From an uncultured Collinsella sp. (lineage in GTDB: Bacteria; Actinomycetota; Coriobacteriia; Coriobacteriales; Coriobacteriaceae): 62,988 nucleotides of DNA. The stretch spans positions 1 through 62,988 of the forward strand of contig CAKUGF010000012.1 of NCBI GenBank assembly GCA_934654585.1, written 5' to 3'. Made by a program: the position numbers and the translations under genes. Positions within the stretch are counted from its first letter, which is position 1; each line of letters opens with the position of its first letter. Shown here in pieces: positions 17,333-26,271 of this stretch. Under the pieces are notes generated by a model, which searched no databases, was not told the origin of the DNA, and saw only the letters and a list, made by a program, of their open reading frames with translations.

Positions 17333-18236
17333 ACTCACCAGCGAGCAGAGACTCTCGCGCGCCATCGACATCATGGAAGCCCTCTACGCCGCCGGCGAGA
17401 AGGGCATGGATCGCGCTGAAATCTGCAGCCGGTTCGACATCACCGGCGCTTCACTCGATGAGATCATCGGCATCGTTTCGACCCTGGCAGACCGCGAATC
17501 GGGGGCGCGCGTCATCTGCGAATGCCGTGACGAGCGCGTCATTCTAACAGGCGAGGCGGGCCGTGTACTGCCGTTGCGCCTTAGTGCAGCCGAAGGCGCC
17601 GTGCTCAACCACGAACTCGAGTCACTGGGCATCGAGCCGGAGACGGCGGCACGCATCCGCCGCGCGCTCCTGCCCGAGGAACTGGGCTACAACCAACGCG
17701 TTGTCGACACCGTTGCGCGCGGCTCCCATTGGCAGCAGCTCAATTGCGCCATCCAGGACGGCGTTCGCTGCCGCATCGCCTATCGCTCGCTTGATGACGA
17801 GCGCGCGCGAGTGCGCACCGTCGACCCTTTGCGCATCGTGACGAACGGCGACAGCATGTACCTGGTAGCCTGGGATACCGAGCAGGACGCGCAGCGTCGC
17901 TATCGCCTCGATAAAATCGAGGAAATCGTCCTGACTGACGACTCAGTCGAACGGCACCACTCGAAGATTACAACCCTTCAAGACTCGCTTGCGAAGGCAG
18001 GGCGCGAGGCAAAGCTCGCGATGCCGCTCGATCTTGCCGGCCGCCTGGGCTGGGCGGGCATCACGTCGGTCAACCAGACCGACGATGACACGGCAATCGT
18101 AACCGTTCGCTACACGTCCGAAACATGGCTTTTTTCCCAAGTTATCGCAAAGGGCGGAGCCATCCGCATCACGGATGACCCCGCCCTGTCAAAGCGCCTG
18201 TGCGACTATGCGGAGACGCTTATCTGCCAGCTCTAG
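17313..18236 (+). CDS. WYL-domain transcriptional regulator (PafC-like), second of pair
   Basis: A 307-residue partner with an N-terminal HTH (about 5-75), a middle domain, and a canonical WYL motif (SMYLVAWD) followed by RRYRLDKIEEI, whose Arg residues form the expected ligand-binding surface. The longer open frame starts at 17268, but AAAGGA is correctly spaced for the ATG at 17313, which lies inside the first regulator gene. The stop codon shares the sequence CTAG (18233-18236) with the stop of the convergent helicase gene, leaving no room for a terminator. Confidence 0.87.
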   Translation: MSMPVRKLTSEQRLSRAIDIMEALYAAGEKGMDRAEICSRFDITGASLDEIIGIVSTLADRESGARVICECRDERVILTGEAGRVLPLRLSAAEGAVLNHELESLGIEPETAARIRRALLPEELGYNQRVVDTVARGSHWQQLNCAIQDGVRCRIAYRSLDDERARVRTVDPLRIVTNGDSMYLVAWDTEQDAQRRYRLDKIEEIVLTDDSVERHHSKITTLQDSLAKAGREAKLAMPLDLAGRLGWAGITSVNQTDDDTAIVTVRYTSETWLFSQVIAKGGAIRITDDPALSKRLCDYAETLICQL

Positions 18237-21127
18237 CGTCGTCGGTCATGCGCCTGCCGCCACAGCTGCAGGTAGTGGCCGATCTGGGCCGATTCGATAC
18301 GCTGGTATGAGGTAGTGGGCAGCGACGTCAAAAACTTCTTGCCGTACCCCTTCGTCACCAGGCGAGGATCCGCCAGGATCAGCACACCGCTATCGGTCGA
18401 CGAGCGTATCAAACGCCCCGCGGCCTGCTTGACCTCAAGTACCGCCTCGGGTAGCGAATAGCGTGCCCAAGCGCGGTCCTCGCGCAGGTTACGCTCGCAG
18501 GAGAGCGGGTCGGTGGGGCTGGAGAACGGCAGTTTGGGAATGATGACGCAGCGCAGCGTCTCGCCACTGGCGTCAAAGCCCTCCCAAAAAGCCTTGAGAG
18601 CGAAAAGTGACGAGGTCGGCTCGTTGATAAAGCGGTCGCGCAGACGCCGCGGGGACGAGTTACGCTGTTGGCAGTTAAGCTCCAACCCCGCTCGGGCGAG
18701 TTTGGGCTCTACGCGCGCGTACAGGTCCTCCATGTCACGCCGGTTGGTGAACAGCGTGAGCACCGAGCCGCCCATGGCGAGGTGCGCGTCGACCAGCACG
18801 TGTTCGAGGGACGCCAGATATGCCTCGCGGTCGCGCGGATCGGGGATATCCCCGGCAACGACCACAGCCATGTTCGAATCGAAGTCATAGCTCGAATCCA
18901 AATGAAGCGACGATGATGTCGCGGCACCGATGCGATCGAGGCCGACGGCATGGTTAAAGTGATCAAAGCTCTTCGATACCGTCATGGTCGCCGAGGCAAA
19001 GATGGCCGTATGGACCTCGGGCAGCCACTCGGTCGCCAGGGCCTCGCCGATATCGATGCGCTCGGCGGTCATTGATTCGCCGCCGGCACGCAGCCGGCGG
19101 TTGACCTGAAGCGAGTACACATAATGCTCGTCGGTGCCCTCGATAATAAGCTTGAGGTTCTCGGACAGCTCGTGCAGACGGCGTGAGATATCACCCAAGT
19201 CGACAACGACCTCGGGCTTATCGCCGGCGACGGCCTGCACCAGGCCATCGACGCTCTTGTCCGCTTGCTCCAGGGCATCGATGGCGGCGCGGGCCGACTG
19301 CAAAAAGTCATGCCAGTCGTCCGACTCGCGCAGCTCTGGACCAATCCACAGGTTCGCGTTGTCGTAACCACCGCGAGCACGACGGCCAAGCTCGCGGACG
19401 CCGTCAAACACATCGGCAATCGCCATGCTCGCACGTGCGACGGTGGACGTCGCCTTGGCAGTAAGTCCCAGGTAGAGCGTAGAACCCTCAGATGTCGCCA
19501 AATCGCGGGAAACCTGACTCAGCGCGCCGGCGCTCGAACCGCCCAGGCGCTCAAACAGGACACGTGACTCATCCGCCGACACCACGCGCGCCCACTGGCG
19601 ACGCGCCTCGCGTTCAATGGAATGAGCCTCGTCGATTACCCAGTGGCGAATCGGGGGCAAAATCCTACCCTCGGCAGCGACATTGCGGAACAGCAGGGAG
19701 TGGTTTGTAACAACCACGTCGGCATGAGCCGCACGACGACGTGCGCCGTGGACCAGGCATTTGTCAGGGAAGAATGGGCATAGGCGACGGGCACACTCGC
19801 GCGATGCCGTCGTAAAGTCGGGACGGTTGACACTGCGCCAGCGAATGCCGAGCGAATCAAGATCGCCGTCAGCCGACTGGCACACGTAGGCCATGATCAC
19901 GGCGACCGCCGTAAGTGTGTCGGCCGGATCGCGCTTGGTGGTGATTTCGACTTGGCCGCGGCTCATTCGCTCAAGCTTGCGCAAACACGGATAGTGGTCG
20001 TAGCCCTTGAGCGCGCAAAACGACAGGCCACCGGGCAGCTGCTCGGCAAGTTTTGGCAGCTCATGGTACATAAGCTGATCGGCGAGGTTATTCGATTTGG
20101 TCGCGATGCCCACGGTGATGTTGTTACGGCGCGCAGCCTCGGCAAAAGGCACCAGGTAGGCCATCGACTTACCGACGCCCGTACCCGCCTCGATTACACG
20201 GTGCGTGCCCGTAACGAGCGCATCCCGCACCTCAAGCGCCATCGCGATCTGCTCATCACGCGGCTCGTAGGCGGGATACATGCGATTGGCCAGACCGCCC
20301 GGGGCGTAGTCGGACTCAATTTCCTCACGGCTCGGCATCTTAAGGACCGGCAGCTCGTCCGCATCCACGCGGTCGTCCGCACGATCTGCCTTAAGCACAT
20401 CGGCGCGAGCAGCACTGAGAGAGAAGATGGAACCCGGGTTCTGCCCCGCCAAAAACGAAAAGATGGGACGGTATGACCAAGGCACATCGGGATGCATGTC
20501 GGACAGGCGGGCCATGAGGCCCTGGGGCAAATCGGTGAGTGCCACCAACAGCACGCGCCATACGCCGCACAGGGCATCGACGTCGGCATTGGCGCGGTGC
20601 GACACCGAATCGCATCCGAACAGGTCGGCCATAAAGGACAGCTTGTGCGACGCCAGGCGCGGCAGCGCGATGCGAGACAACGCCAGCGAATCAATCCAGA
20701 TGTCACTGACGTTGACGCCGCCCTTAACCGACTCGATAAACGAGCGGTCGAAGGTTGCGTTATGCGCGATGACCGGGCAGCCGCCTACAAAGTCGGCAAG
20801 GGCCGCGACGGCATCGACAGCCGACGGGGCATTGGCCACGTCGGCATTCGTGATACTCGTGAGCTCGGTAATCTCGGCAGGAATCAGCTGCGTGGGATGC
20901 ACAAAAGTGTCGAAGCGCTCCACGACCTCGCGGCCCGAAAGGCGGGCCGCCGAGATCTCGATAAGCTCGTTGTCCTGCACCGACAGGCCCGTGGTCTCGG
21001 TATCGAGGACAATGACGTCTTCCTCGATAAGACCGAACGACTGCGTCTTGGCGCGCTCGGCAAGTGTGGCATAGGAATCTATGACAAATTGCGGCGTTCC
21101 AGGAGATACGGCGTCCTCGATTAGCAT
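18233..21127 (-). CDS. DnaQ-type exonuclease fused to DinG-family helicase
   Basis: 964 residues. An N-terminal DEDDh 3'-5' exonuclease domain (about 35-200) has DTETTG, HNATFDRSF and a later HRANADVDAL. An XPD/DinG-type superfamily-2 helicase follows: Walker A EAGTGVGKS, DEAH box VIDEAHS, motif VI QAAGRLIRSS, and Cys residues (YPCLRKL; ECARRLCPFFPDKC) suited to a 4Fe-4S cluster. The enzyme probably unwinds 5' tails, R-loops or forked DNA during repair, and the exonuclease appears intact. The domain order equals that of Gram-positive DinG proteins. Its ATG overlaps the ddl stop by 7 nt, so it is in an operon with ddl; the repair-regulator WYL genes run towards it. Confidence 0.92.
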   Translation of the reverse strand: MLIEDAVSPGTPQFVIDSYATLAERAKTQSFGLIEEDVIVLDTETTGLSVQDNELIEISAARLSGREVVERFDTFVHPTQLIPAEITELTSITNADVANAPSAVDAVAALADFVGGCPVIAHNATFDRSFIESVKGGVNVSDIWIDSLALSRIALPRLASHKLSFMADLFGCDSVSHRANADVDALCGVWRVLLVALTDLPQGLMARLSDMHPDVPWSYRPIFSFLAGQNPGSIFSLSAARADVLKADRADDRVDADELPVLKMPSREEIESDYAPGGLANRMYPAYEPRDEQIAMALEVRDALVTGTHRVIEAGTGVGKSMAYLVPFAEAARRNNITVGIATKSNNLADQLMYHELPKLAEQLPGGLSFCALKGYDHYPCLRKLERMSRGQVEITTKRDPADTLTAVAVIMAYVCQSADGDLDSLGIRWRSVNRPDFTTASRECARRLCPFFPDKCLVHGARRRAAHADVVVTNHSLLFRNVAAEGRILPPIRHWVIDEAHSIEREARRQWARVVSADESRVLFERLGGSSAGALSQVSRDLATSEGSTLYLGLTAKATSTVARASMAIADVFDGVRELGRRARGGYDNANLWIGPELRESDDWHDFLQSARAAIDALEQADKSVDGLVQAVAGDKPEVVVDLGDISRRLHELSENLKLIIEGTDEHYVYSLQVNRRLRAGGESMTAERIDIGEALATEWLPEVHTAIFASATMTVSKSFDHFNHAVGLDRIGAATSSSLHLDSSYDFDSNMAVVVAGDIPDPRDREAYLASLEHVLVDAHLAMGGSVLTLFTNRRDMEDLYARVEPKLARAGLELNCQQRNSSPRRLRDRFINEPTSSLFALKAFWEGFDASGETLRCVIIPKLPFSSPTDPLSCERNLREDRAWARYSLPEAVLEVKQAAGRLIRSSTDSGVLILADPRLVTKGYGKKFLTSLPTTSYQRIESAQIGHYLQLWRQAHDRRR

Positions 21128-22086
21128 GCAACGCCCGCTCGACGAAGACCCATACGAATCAGGCTGTCACAGACCTGCGGGAACGTCATGTCGTCGGTAT
21201 GGCGAATCTCGTCGGGATACAGCGATGTATCGGTCATGCCGGGAATCGTATTGGTCTCGAGGATGACAGGGCCGTCCTCGCTGACGATAAAATCACTGCG
21301 CGAAACGCCCAGGCAGCCGAGCGCCTTATGGGCGGCGCAGGCAAGCTCCTGCGCGCGAGCGTAGTTCTCGGGAGAAATCTGGGCCGGAATGCGATGAATG
21401 TCCGTAGGGTCGACATACTTCACATCCAGATCGTAGAACTCGCAGTCCTCGGGCTTGCGAATCTCGACGATCGGCAGGGCGCGCACGTCGTCCTCGCCGT
21501 AAACGCCCACCGTGATCTCGGTTCCCTCGATGCACTTCTCGACGAGAATCTTGTCACCATACTCGAACGCCTTCTTGATGGCGGCAGGTAGCTCAGAGGG
21601 CTCATGTACCAGCGAAATGCCGTAGCTCGAGCCATTGACAGCTGGCTTTACAAAGCAGCGCTCGCCACAAACCTCGACGATGTGATCGATATCGACTTCG
21701 TCGCCCGTCTCGAGTGCCAGACCGGGGGCAATGGGGATGCCTGCCTTGGCGTACAGGAGCTTGGACACCTCTTTGTCCGCACCGCAAGCGCTGGCAAGGA
21801 CGCCCGAGGCCGTATAGGGGATACCCAGGGTCTCCATGGCACCCTGCATGGCACCATCCTCGCCACCGGCGCCGTGCATAGCGATAAACGCCACATTAAA
21901 TCCGCCGGTCGCCATAGTGACCATAAAATTATCGGCAGCCGTATCGAGCAACTCCACCGACGTGTATCCGGCTTCCTTCAGCGCCGCCACAACGTTCTTA
22001 CCCGAATTCAACGAAATCTCGCGCTCGGCGGAATGGCCGCCCGCCAAGACCGCTACGTGCATGTTCTCTAGGCTTTTACCCGGCAT
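21121..22086 (-). CDS. ddl: D-alanine-D-alanine ligase
   Basis: ATP-grasp enzyme joining two D-alanines for peptidoglycan precursors in the cytosol. The 321-residue sequence shows AGGHSAEREISLNSG at the N-terminus, HGAGGEDGAMQG (substrate loop), KPAVNGSSYGISLV (ATP-binding) and ETNTIPGMT near the end, where Glu and Asn bind magnesium. A Tyr preceding GISLV in the loop is consistent with D-Ala-D-Ala, not D-Ala-D-Lac, specificity. ATG has GAGGAG upstream. It is divergent from rlmN and cotranscribed with the DnaQ-DinG helicase gene. Confidence 0.95.
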   Translation of the reverse strand: MPGKSLENMHVAVLAGGHSAEREISLNSGKNVVAALKEAGYTSVELLDTAADNFMVTMATGGFNVAFIAMHGAGGEDGAMQGAMETLGIPYTASGVLASACGADKEVSKLLYAKAGIPIAPGLALETGDEVDIDHIVEVCGERCFVKPAVNGSSYGISLVHEPSELPAAIKKAFEYGDKILVEKCIEGTEITVGVYGEDDVRALPIVEIRKPEDCEFYDLDVKYVDPTDIHRIPAQISPENYARAQELACAAHKALGCLGVSRSDFIVSEDGPVILETNTIPGMTDTSLYPDEIRHTDDMTFPQVCDSLIRMGLRRAGVAC

Positions 22087-22171
22087 GGGCAGACTCCTCC
22101 TCTATAATTTCTGCAGCTGATACCATATTGTAGCGATACCGTCTACGTTTCCCCAAAATCGAAAGGCTTCC

Positions 22172-23224
22172 ATGAATCCCAGGACCAAATCTCAGGACAT
22201 TCGCGACTTGAGCCAAAATGATATCCGTGAGCTCGTCGCCGAGCTCGGCCAACCCGCTTTCCGTGCCAAGCAGCTTATCGAGTGGGTTTTTGAGAAGAAC
22301 GTCTGTTCGTTTGACGATATGACAAACCTCCCGAAGGCTTTCCGCGAGCAGTTGAAAGAGGCTTTTGCCTTCGATACGCCGACAGAGCTCACCAAACAGG
22401 TTTCCAAGGACGGATCCCGCAAATACCTGCTCGAGTATCACGACGGCATTTCCGTCGAGACCGTCGGCATGCCCCGTCGCAACAAGCTCTCCGTCTGCGT
22501 CTCCACCCAGGCGGGCTGTGGCATGGGCTGCGCTTTCTGCGCCACCGGCTTGAACGGGCTCAAGCGCTCGCTGACCGCTCAGGAGATCGTCGACCAGGTG
22601 CTGCACGTCTCAGGCGATTTTGGCGAGCGCGCCACCAGCGTCGTCTTCATGGGCCAAGGCGAACCCTTTGCCAACTACGACGAAGTCCTCAAGGCGCTGC
22701 GCATTCTCAACGACCCCGACGGCATCGGCATCGGCGCACGCCACCTCACGGTCTCTACCAGCGGCGTTATTCCTGGCATTCGCAAGTTCGCTGACATCCC
22801 CGAGCAGTTTACGCTGGCCGTTTCGCTGCACTCGGCTATTCAATCGACGCGCAACAAGATCATGCCTGGCGTTAAAAAATATACACTGCTTCGCCTTCAC
22901 GAGGCCCTTCAGCTCTATACGGAGAAAACCGGTCGACGCCCGACCTATGAGTACGCCATGATTGACGGCGTTAATGACACAAACCCCGAGATGCAGGCGC
23001 TTTGCGACTTCTGCGAGGGCACACTGTGCCATGTCAACTTGATTCAGCTTAACGATATCGAGGGCAGTCCGCTCAAGCCGTCGCCGATTCACAAGGTCGA
23101 AGATCTCCAGCGCCGTCTTGAGTCCCGCGGCATCGAGACCACGATCCGCAATTCCCGTGGCAACGACATCGATGCCGCTTGCGGTCAGTTGAAGCAGCGC
23201 TTCAAAGTTCAAAAGAACGCATAG
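22172..23224 (+). CDS. rlmN: 23S rRNA (adenine2503-C2)-methyltransferase, radical SAM
   Basis: Methylates A2503 of 23S rRNA and A37 of some tRNAs. The 350-residue sequence has the radical-SAM cluster motif with Cys116, Cys120 and Cys123 (GCGMGCAFCATG), the SAM-binding GQGEPFANY stretch, and the C-terminal Cys337 (IDAACGQL), the residue methylated during catalysis; a second catalytic Cys is expected earlier in the chain. Length is typical. The upstream region to ddl is 85 bp and must hold both divergent promoters. A clear terminator follows, and a degenerate parS-like palindrome lies between stop and terminator. Confidence 0.96.
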   Translation: MNPRTKSQDIRDLSQNDIRELVAELGQPAFRAKQLIEWVFEKNVCSFDDMTNLPKAFREQLKEAFAFDTPTELTKQVSKDGSRKYLLEYHDGISVETVGMPRRNKLSVCVSTQAGCGMGCAFCATGLNGLKRSLTAQEIVDQVLHVSGDFGERATSVVFMGQGEPFANYDEVLKALRILNDPDGIGIGARHLTVSTSGVIPGIRKFADIPEQFTLAVSLHSAIQSTRNKIMPGVKKYTLLRLHEALQLYTEKTGRRPTYEYAMIDGVNDTNPEMQALCDFCEGTLCHVNLIQLNDIEGSPLKPSPIHKVEDLQRRLESRGIETTIRNSRGNDIDAACGQLKQRFKVQKNA

Positions 23225-23242
23225 GGGAGACACACTCCCAAA

Positions 23243-23258
23243 CGTTTCATGTGAAACA
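23243..23258. promoter_or_regulatory. degenerate parS-like palindrome
   Basis: CGTTTCATGTGAAACA differs from the perfect parS sites of this window (TGTTTCACGTGAAACA) at two positions, one in the central CpG. Binding by ParB is uncertain. Confidence 0.4.
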
Positions 23259-23261
23259 TCG

Positions 23262-23306
23262 AATGCCTCCGGTTGCAGATAATGCGACCGGAGGCATTTC
23301 ATTTTA
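23262..23306 (+). terminator. terminator of rlmN
   Basis: 12-bp stem AATGCCTCCGGT / ACCGGAGGCATT followed by TTCATTTT. Confidence 0.85.
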
Positions 23307-23352
23307 TCTATTCATCCGTTTGGACGGAAATTTCTGGCACATCCAGAGCAAA

Positions 23353-23392
23353 AATTCAGGCTCCTTGTCTCCTTAACCGGACAAGGAGCCTT
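23353..23392 (-). terminator. terminator of the parAB operon
   Basis: Stem AGGCTCCTTGT / ACAAGGAGCCT, followed on the minus strand by GAATTTTTG. It lies 29 nt after the stop of the last gene and faces the rlmN terminator. Confidence 0.85.
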
Positions 23393-23420
23393 GAATAATA
23401 GGCCAGTAATTGTTAGGTAC

Positions 23421-23675
23421 CTAAAAGCCTACGTTCTCCCATTGATGATTAACCCACTCTTGATTAATCTTAGGGTTCTTTGTTACCTGAGCCGTTCGCA
23501 TGGCGACATCTTCCGTCATAACATCCATCTTCTTTTTAGATGTGTCGACGATATCCTGAGCACCACGAAGCAGGCGGCCACGCAGTTCATCATCTGTCGC
23601 GATCTTATATCCAACAAATGCACCAGCAGCCACCGTGGCGGCGAGAGCAACTGCAGCAAAAATCTTATCCTTCAT
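23421..23675 (-). CDS. small YtxH-like membrane-anchored protein
   Basis: 84 residues: one N-terminal hydrophobic segment (about 5-24, AAVALAATVAAGAFVGYKIA), followed by a charged, probably helical cytoplasmic region (residues 30-80). Short Gly/Ala-rich anchors with charged helical tails are typical of YtxH-type envelope proteins. An upstream in-frame start adds six residues, but the ATG at 23675 lies inside parB with an 11-nt overlap, indicating translational coupling. Being the third gene of the par operon is not standard; a link to chromosome segregation is possible but unproven. Confidence 0.7.
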   Translation of the reverse strand: MKDKIFAAVALAATVAAGAFVGYKIATDDELRGRLLRGAQDIVDTSKKKMDVMTEDVAMRTAQVTKNPKINQEWVNHQWENVGF

Positions 23676-24561
23676 TCTGGTCACCCTGTTCAAACTGAAT
23701 CATTTCACCAAGAATGCGAGACAGCTCTTCTTCGTCTTTGAATTCAATTTCAATCTTATTCTTTCCACGCGAACTCTTTACGCGCACATTGGTATTAAAC
23801 ACCTGACGAAGAACACGTGCCGCCTTTTTAAAAGACTGAGGAGTTGCAGGCCTAGGGGTCTTCGGCGTCTCTCCGGCAGAAAACAACGGAGCAAGATTTT
23901 CTGTCGCTCGAACCGAAAGACCTTCAGCAACAACCTTTTCCGCAAGCTTAATACGAGCATCCTCATAAGGAACAGCAAGAATCGCCCTTGCATGGCCAGC
24001 AGTAAGTTTGCCTTCAAATATCATCTGCTGAACGATCTCTGGGAGATCCAGAAGACGTAGTGAATTTGTGATTGCTGAGCGAGATTTACTGACGGCCTTC
24101 GATAAGGCCTCCTGCGTCATTCCGCTTGCATCGATGAGCTGACGATAACCCTTTGCCTCTTCAACAGGGTTAAGGTCAGAACGCTGAAGATTCTCAATCA
24201 GCGCGAGCGCAAGCATCTCTTCATCGTTAACCTCTTTGATGATGACAGGCAGCTCCTCAAGGCCAGCAAGTTTTGACGCCTGATAACGGCGCTCGCCAGC
24301 AATGATTTCATAGCCATTGCCATGCTTACGAACCAACAGTGGCTGCAAAACACCATGTTCTTGAATAGACTCGCTTAGTTCACGAAGTTCGGTCTCATTA
24401 AAGTGAATTCGAGGCTGATTCGGATTTGGAACGATATCTTCGATAGCCAGTTTAGTTTCGGATGTCGCTGCAGAAGAGGACCCGCCAGTTTCGTATTCAG
24501 CTTCGGAAACCAGTGCACTCAGTCCGCGACCCAATCCACTGCGTTTTTTCGGGCTAGGCAC
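23665..24561 (-). CDS. parB: chromosome-partitioning protein ParB (CTPase, parS-binding)
   Basis: 298 residues. The N-terminal Ser/Lys-rich tail (KKRSGLGRGLSALV), a form common in ParB for interaction with ParA, precedes the ParB/Sulfiredoxin CTP-binding domain with PNPNQPR and IIAGERRYQA. A helix-turn-helix domain (MTQEALSKAVSKSRSAITNSLRLL) binds parS, and a C-terminal dimerisation helix follows (NKIEIEFKDEEELSRIL). GTG start, overlapping the parA stop by 8 nt. With ParA and three parS sites upstream it forms the origin-segregation system. Third-position A/T use is higher than in neighbouring genes. Confidence 0.96.
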   Translation of the reverse strand: MPSPKKRSGLGRGLSALVSEAEYETGGSSSAATSETKLAIEDIVPNPNQPRIHFNETELRELSESIQEHGVLQPLLVRKHGNGYEIIAGERRYQASKLAGLEELPVIIKEVNDEEMLALALIENLQRSDLNPVEEAKGYRQLIDASGMTQEALSKAVSKSRSAITNSLRLLDLPEIVQQMIFEGKLTAGHARAILAVPYEDARIKLAEKVVAEGLSVRATENLAPLFSAGETPKTPRPATPQSFKKAARVLRQVFNTNVRVKSSRGKNKIEIEFKDEEELSRILGEMIQFEQGDQNEG

Positions 24562-25354
24562 GCTTGATCACCTCTTTTGCAAGATTCATATATGCTTTTG
24601 CACCCTTGTTTTGCGGAGCATAGGTAATTACCGGCTCTCCAAAAGAAGGAGCTTCAGAGATTTTGACGGTACGCGGAATCAAGGTCTTAAACGCCTTATC
24701 GCCAAAGTACGATTGGACCTCTTCGACTACCTGATTTGAAAGCGAAGTGCGCGAGTCATACATCGTCATCAATACACCATAGGTATCAAGACTCTTATTC
24801 AAACGTGATTTGACCATCTTCATCGACTCAAGCAGTTTGGTAACTCCTTCCAAGGCGTAATACTCGCACTGAATAGGAATCAAGACACTGTCTGCAGCCG
24901 TAAGAGCATTGATAGTTAACAGTCCTAGAGAAGGCGGACAATCGATAAAAATAAAATCAAACTCGTCCTGAATTGGCTCAAGCAGGTCTTTCAAGCGAGT
25001 TTCACGCGCAATCGCACTCACAAGCTCAATTTCTGCGCCTGCAAGCTGAATTGTTGCAGGAATTACGAACACCTTCTTGCAGTTCGTATCCTGAACAAGT
25101 GATTCTGCCGGCACATCATTCAACAATGCATCATAGATGCAGTGATCAAGGTCTTCTTTTTCAATTCCAAATCCACTGGTGCTGTTTCCCTGCGGATCAA
25201 AATCGACAATCAGTGTCTTACGACCCTGCTCACCCAGTGCTGCTGCAAGGTTTACAGCCGTCGTTGACTTACCGACGCCGCCTTTTTGATTGATGATTGC
25301 AATGATACGCGTGTCTTTTGCGCTCTTAGAACGCTTAACGTCGCGAAATCCCAC
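24554..25354 (-). CDS. parA: chromosome-partitioning ATPase ParA (Soj)
   Basis: 266 residues with the deviant Walker A KGGVGKST (24-31), Walker A' VDFDPQGNSTSGFG, and Walker B IDCPPSLGLLT. As in other Soj proteins, ATP-dependent DNA binding and ParB-stimulated ATPase should move and separate origins and modulate DnaA. GTG start with AGGAGG just upstream. The three parS sites lie 40-135 nt upstream of the start, in the promoter region, so autoregulation by ParB is likely (inference). The first ~14 residues are polar, before the beta-strand IIAIINQ. Confidence 0.96.
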   Translation of the reverse strand: MGFRDVKRSKSAKDTRIIAIINQKGGVGKSTTAVNLAAALGEQGRKTLIVDFDPQGNSTSGFGIEKEDLDHCIYDALLNDVPAESLVQDTNCKKVFVIPATIQLAGAEIELVSAIARETRLKDLLEPIQDEFDFIFIDCPPSLGLLTINALTAADSVLIPIQCEYYALEGVTKLLESMKMVKSRLNKSLDTYGVLMTMYDSRTSLSNQVVEEVQSYFGDKAFKTLIPRTVKISEAPSFGEPVITYAPQNKGAKAYMNLAKEVIKRA

Positions 25355-25393
25355 GGTCCCTCCTGGTGTGTATTAAAGCTGTCAAACGGAGGA

Positions 25394-25409
25394 TGTTTCA
25401 CGTGAAACA
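25394..25409. promoter_or_regulatory. parS site 1
   Basis: Perfect 16-bp palindrome TGTTTCACGTGAAACA, the canonical bacterial ParB-binding site, extended to 18 bp as ATG...CAT. Confidence 0.97.
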
Positions 25410-25432
25410 TTCCGATTCGATATCAACCGCCA

Positions 25433-25448
25433 TGTTTCACGTGAAACA
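25433..25448. promoter_or_regulatory. parS site 2
   Basis: Perfect TGTTTCACGTGAAACA, 39 bp from site 1 start to start. Confidence 0.97.
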
Positions 25449-25471
25449 CTGCAAGTTGTTAATATCCATTA

Positions 25472-25487
25472 TGTTTCACGTGAAACA
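25472..25487. promoter_or_regulatory. parS site 3
   Basis: Perfect TGTTTCACGTGAAACA, again 39 bp start to start from site 2, one base before the rsmG stop codon. Confidence 0.97.
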
Positions 25488-25488
25488 T

Positions 25489-26226
25489 CTAGGCAAGCGG
25501 ATTCTTCTTAGCCATGCCATTTGCACGAGGCAATGAAACGGATGCTGGATGACTCTTCTTGAGAAGAATGAACTCTCTGTGGCCCAAGCCCTCAGGCAAA
25601 TCGATTGCGTCATTAAGAAGCAAAGTGAAGCCGCAAATCTTAGCTGCCGACATGCCGGAAGCTAGCTCCTCATCCGAAGGATTACCCTTGGTGATAACAA
25701 ATAGACCTCCATCCTTGAGGAACGGAGCCGCATACTCAACAAGAATCGGTAGAGGGGCAAGTGCGCGGGCGGTTACGGCAGAAAACTGCTTCTTATGACT
25801 TCGAGCATATTCTTCAAGGCGATCATGAATCGCATGAGCATGTTTCAACCCAAGAGCATGAACAAAAGAATTGACGGCATCAACCTTCTTACCAACAGAG
25901 TCAATATAAGTAGCTTTACGATGCGTGGTTATGGTTAACGGAATACCAGGGAAGCCCGCACCTGTCCCCATATCGAGCAAAGCTCCCTCAGGAGCCTTAT
26001 TGATATAGGGGAGCAAAACAAGAGAGTCGAGGATATGAAGTACCGCAGCATCTTCTATGTTAAGAATACGGGTAAGATTGGTTGTCTTATTTTTTTCCAG
26101 AACCAAATCCAAATGCTGAATACATTTCCTCAGCTCAGTATCAGTTACGCTCAAGGAATACTCTTTGCAATAGGAAGTTAGACGACTCAACATCTCGTCA
26201 GCTTGCTGATCAGTAAGTACTAACAA
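25489..26226 (-). CDS. rsmG: 16S rRNA (guanine527-N7)-methyltransferase
   Basis: GidB/RsmG SAM-dependent methyltransferase of G527 in 16S rRNA. The 245-residue sequence shows the SAM-binding LLDMGTGAGFPGIPL motif, the NLTRI segment and SAVTARALAPL typical of RsmG. In-frame TTG codons exist at 26274 and 26226. The first lies in the T-tract of the khpB terminator and has no SD, whereas the TTG at 26226 follows AAGGAG by 6 nt, so I chose it. The gene is separated from khpB by a strong terminator, so it must have its own promoter in the short space or depend on readthrough. Base use is AT-richer than in yidC upstream. Confidence 0.92.
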   Translation of the reverse strand: MLVLTDQQADEMLSRLTSYCKEYSLSVTDTELRKCIQHLDLVLEKNKTTNLTRILNIEDAAVLHILDSLVLLPYINKAPEGALLDMGTGAGFPGIPLTITTHRKATYIDSVGKKVDAVNSFVHALGLKHAHAIHDRLEEYARSHKKQFSAVTARALAPLPILVEYAAPFLKDGGLFVITKGNPSDEELASGMSAAKICGFTLLLNDAIDLPEGLGHREFILLKKSHPASVSLPRANGMAKKNPLA

Positions 26227-26271
26227 CGAAAGCTCCTTTCTGACAAAAATCAGTGTATCGAGAACTTTTGA

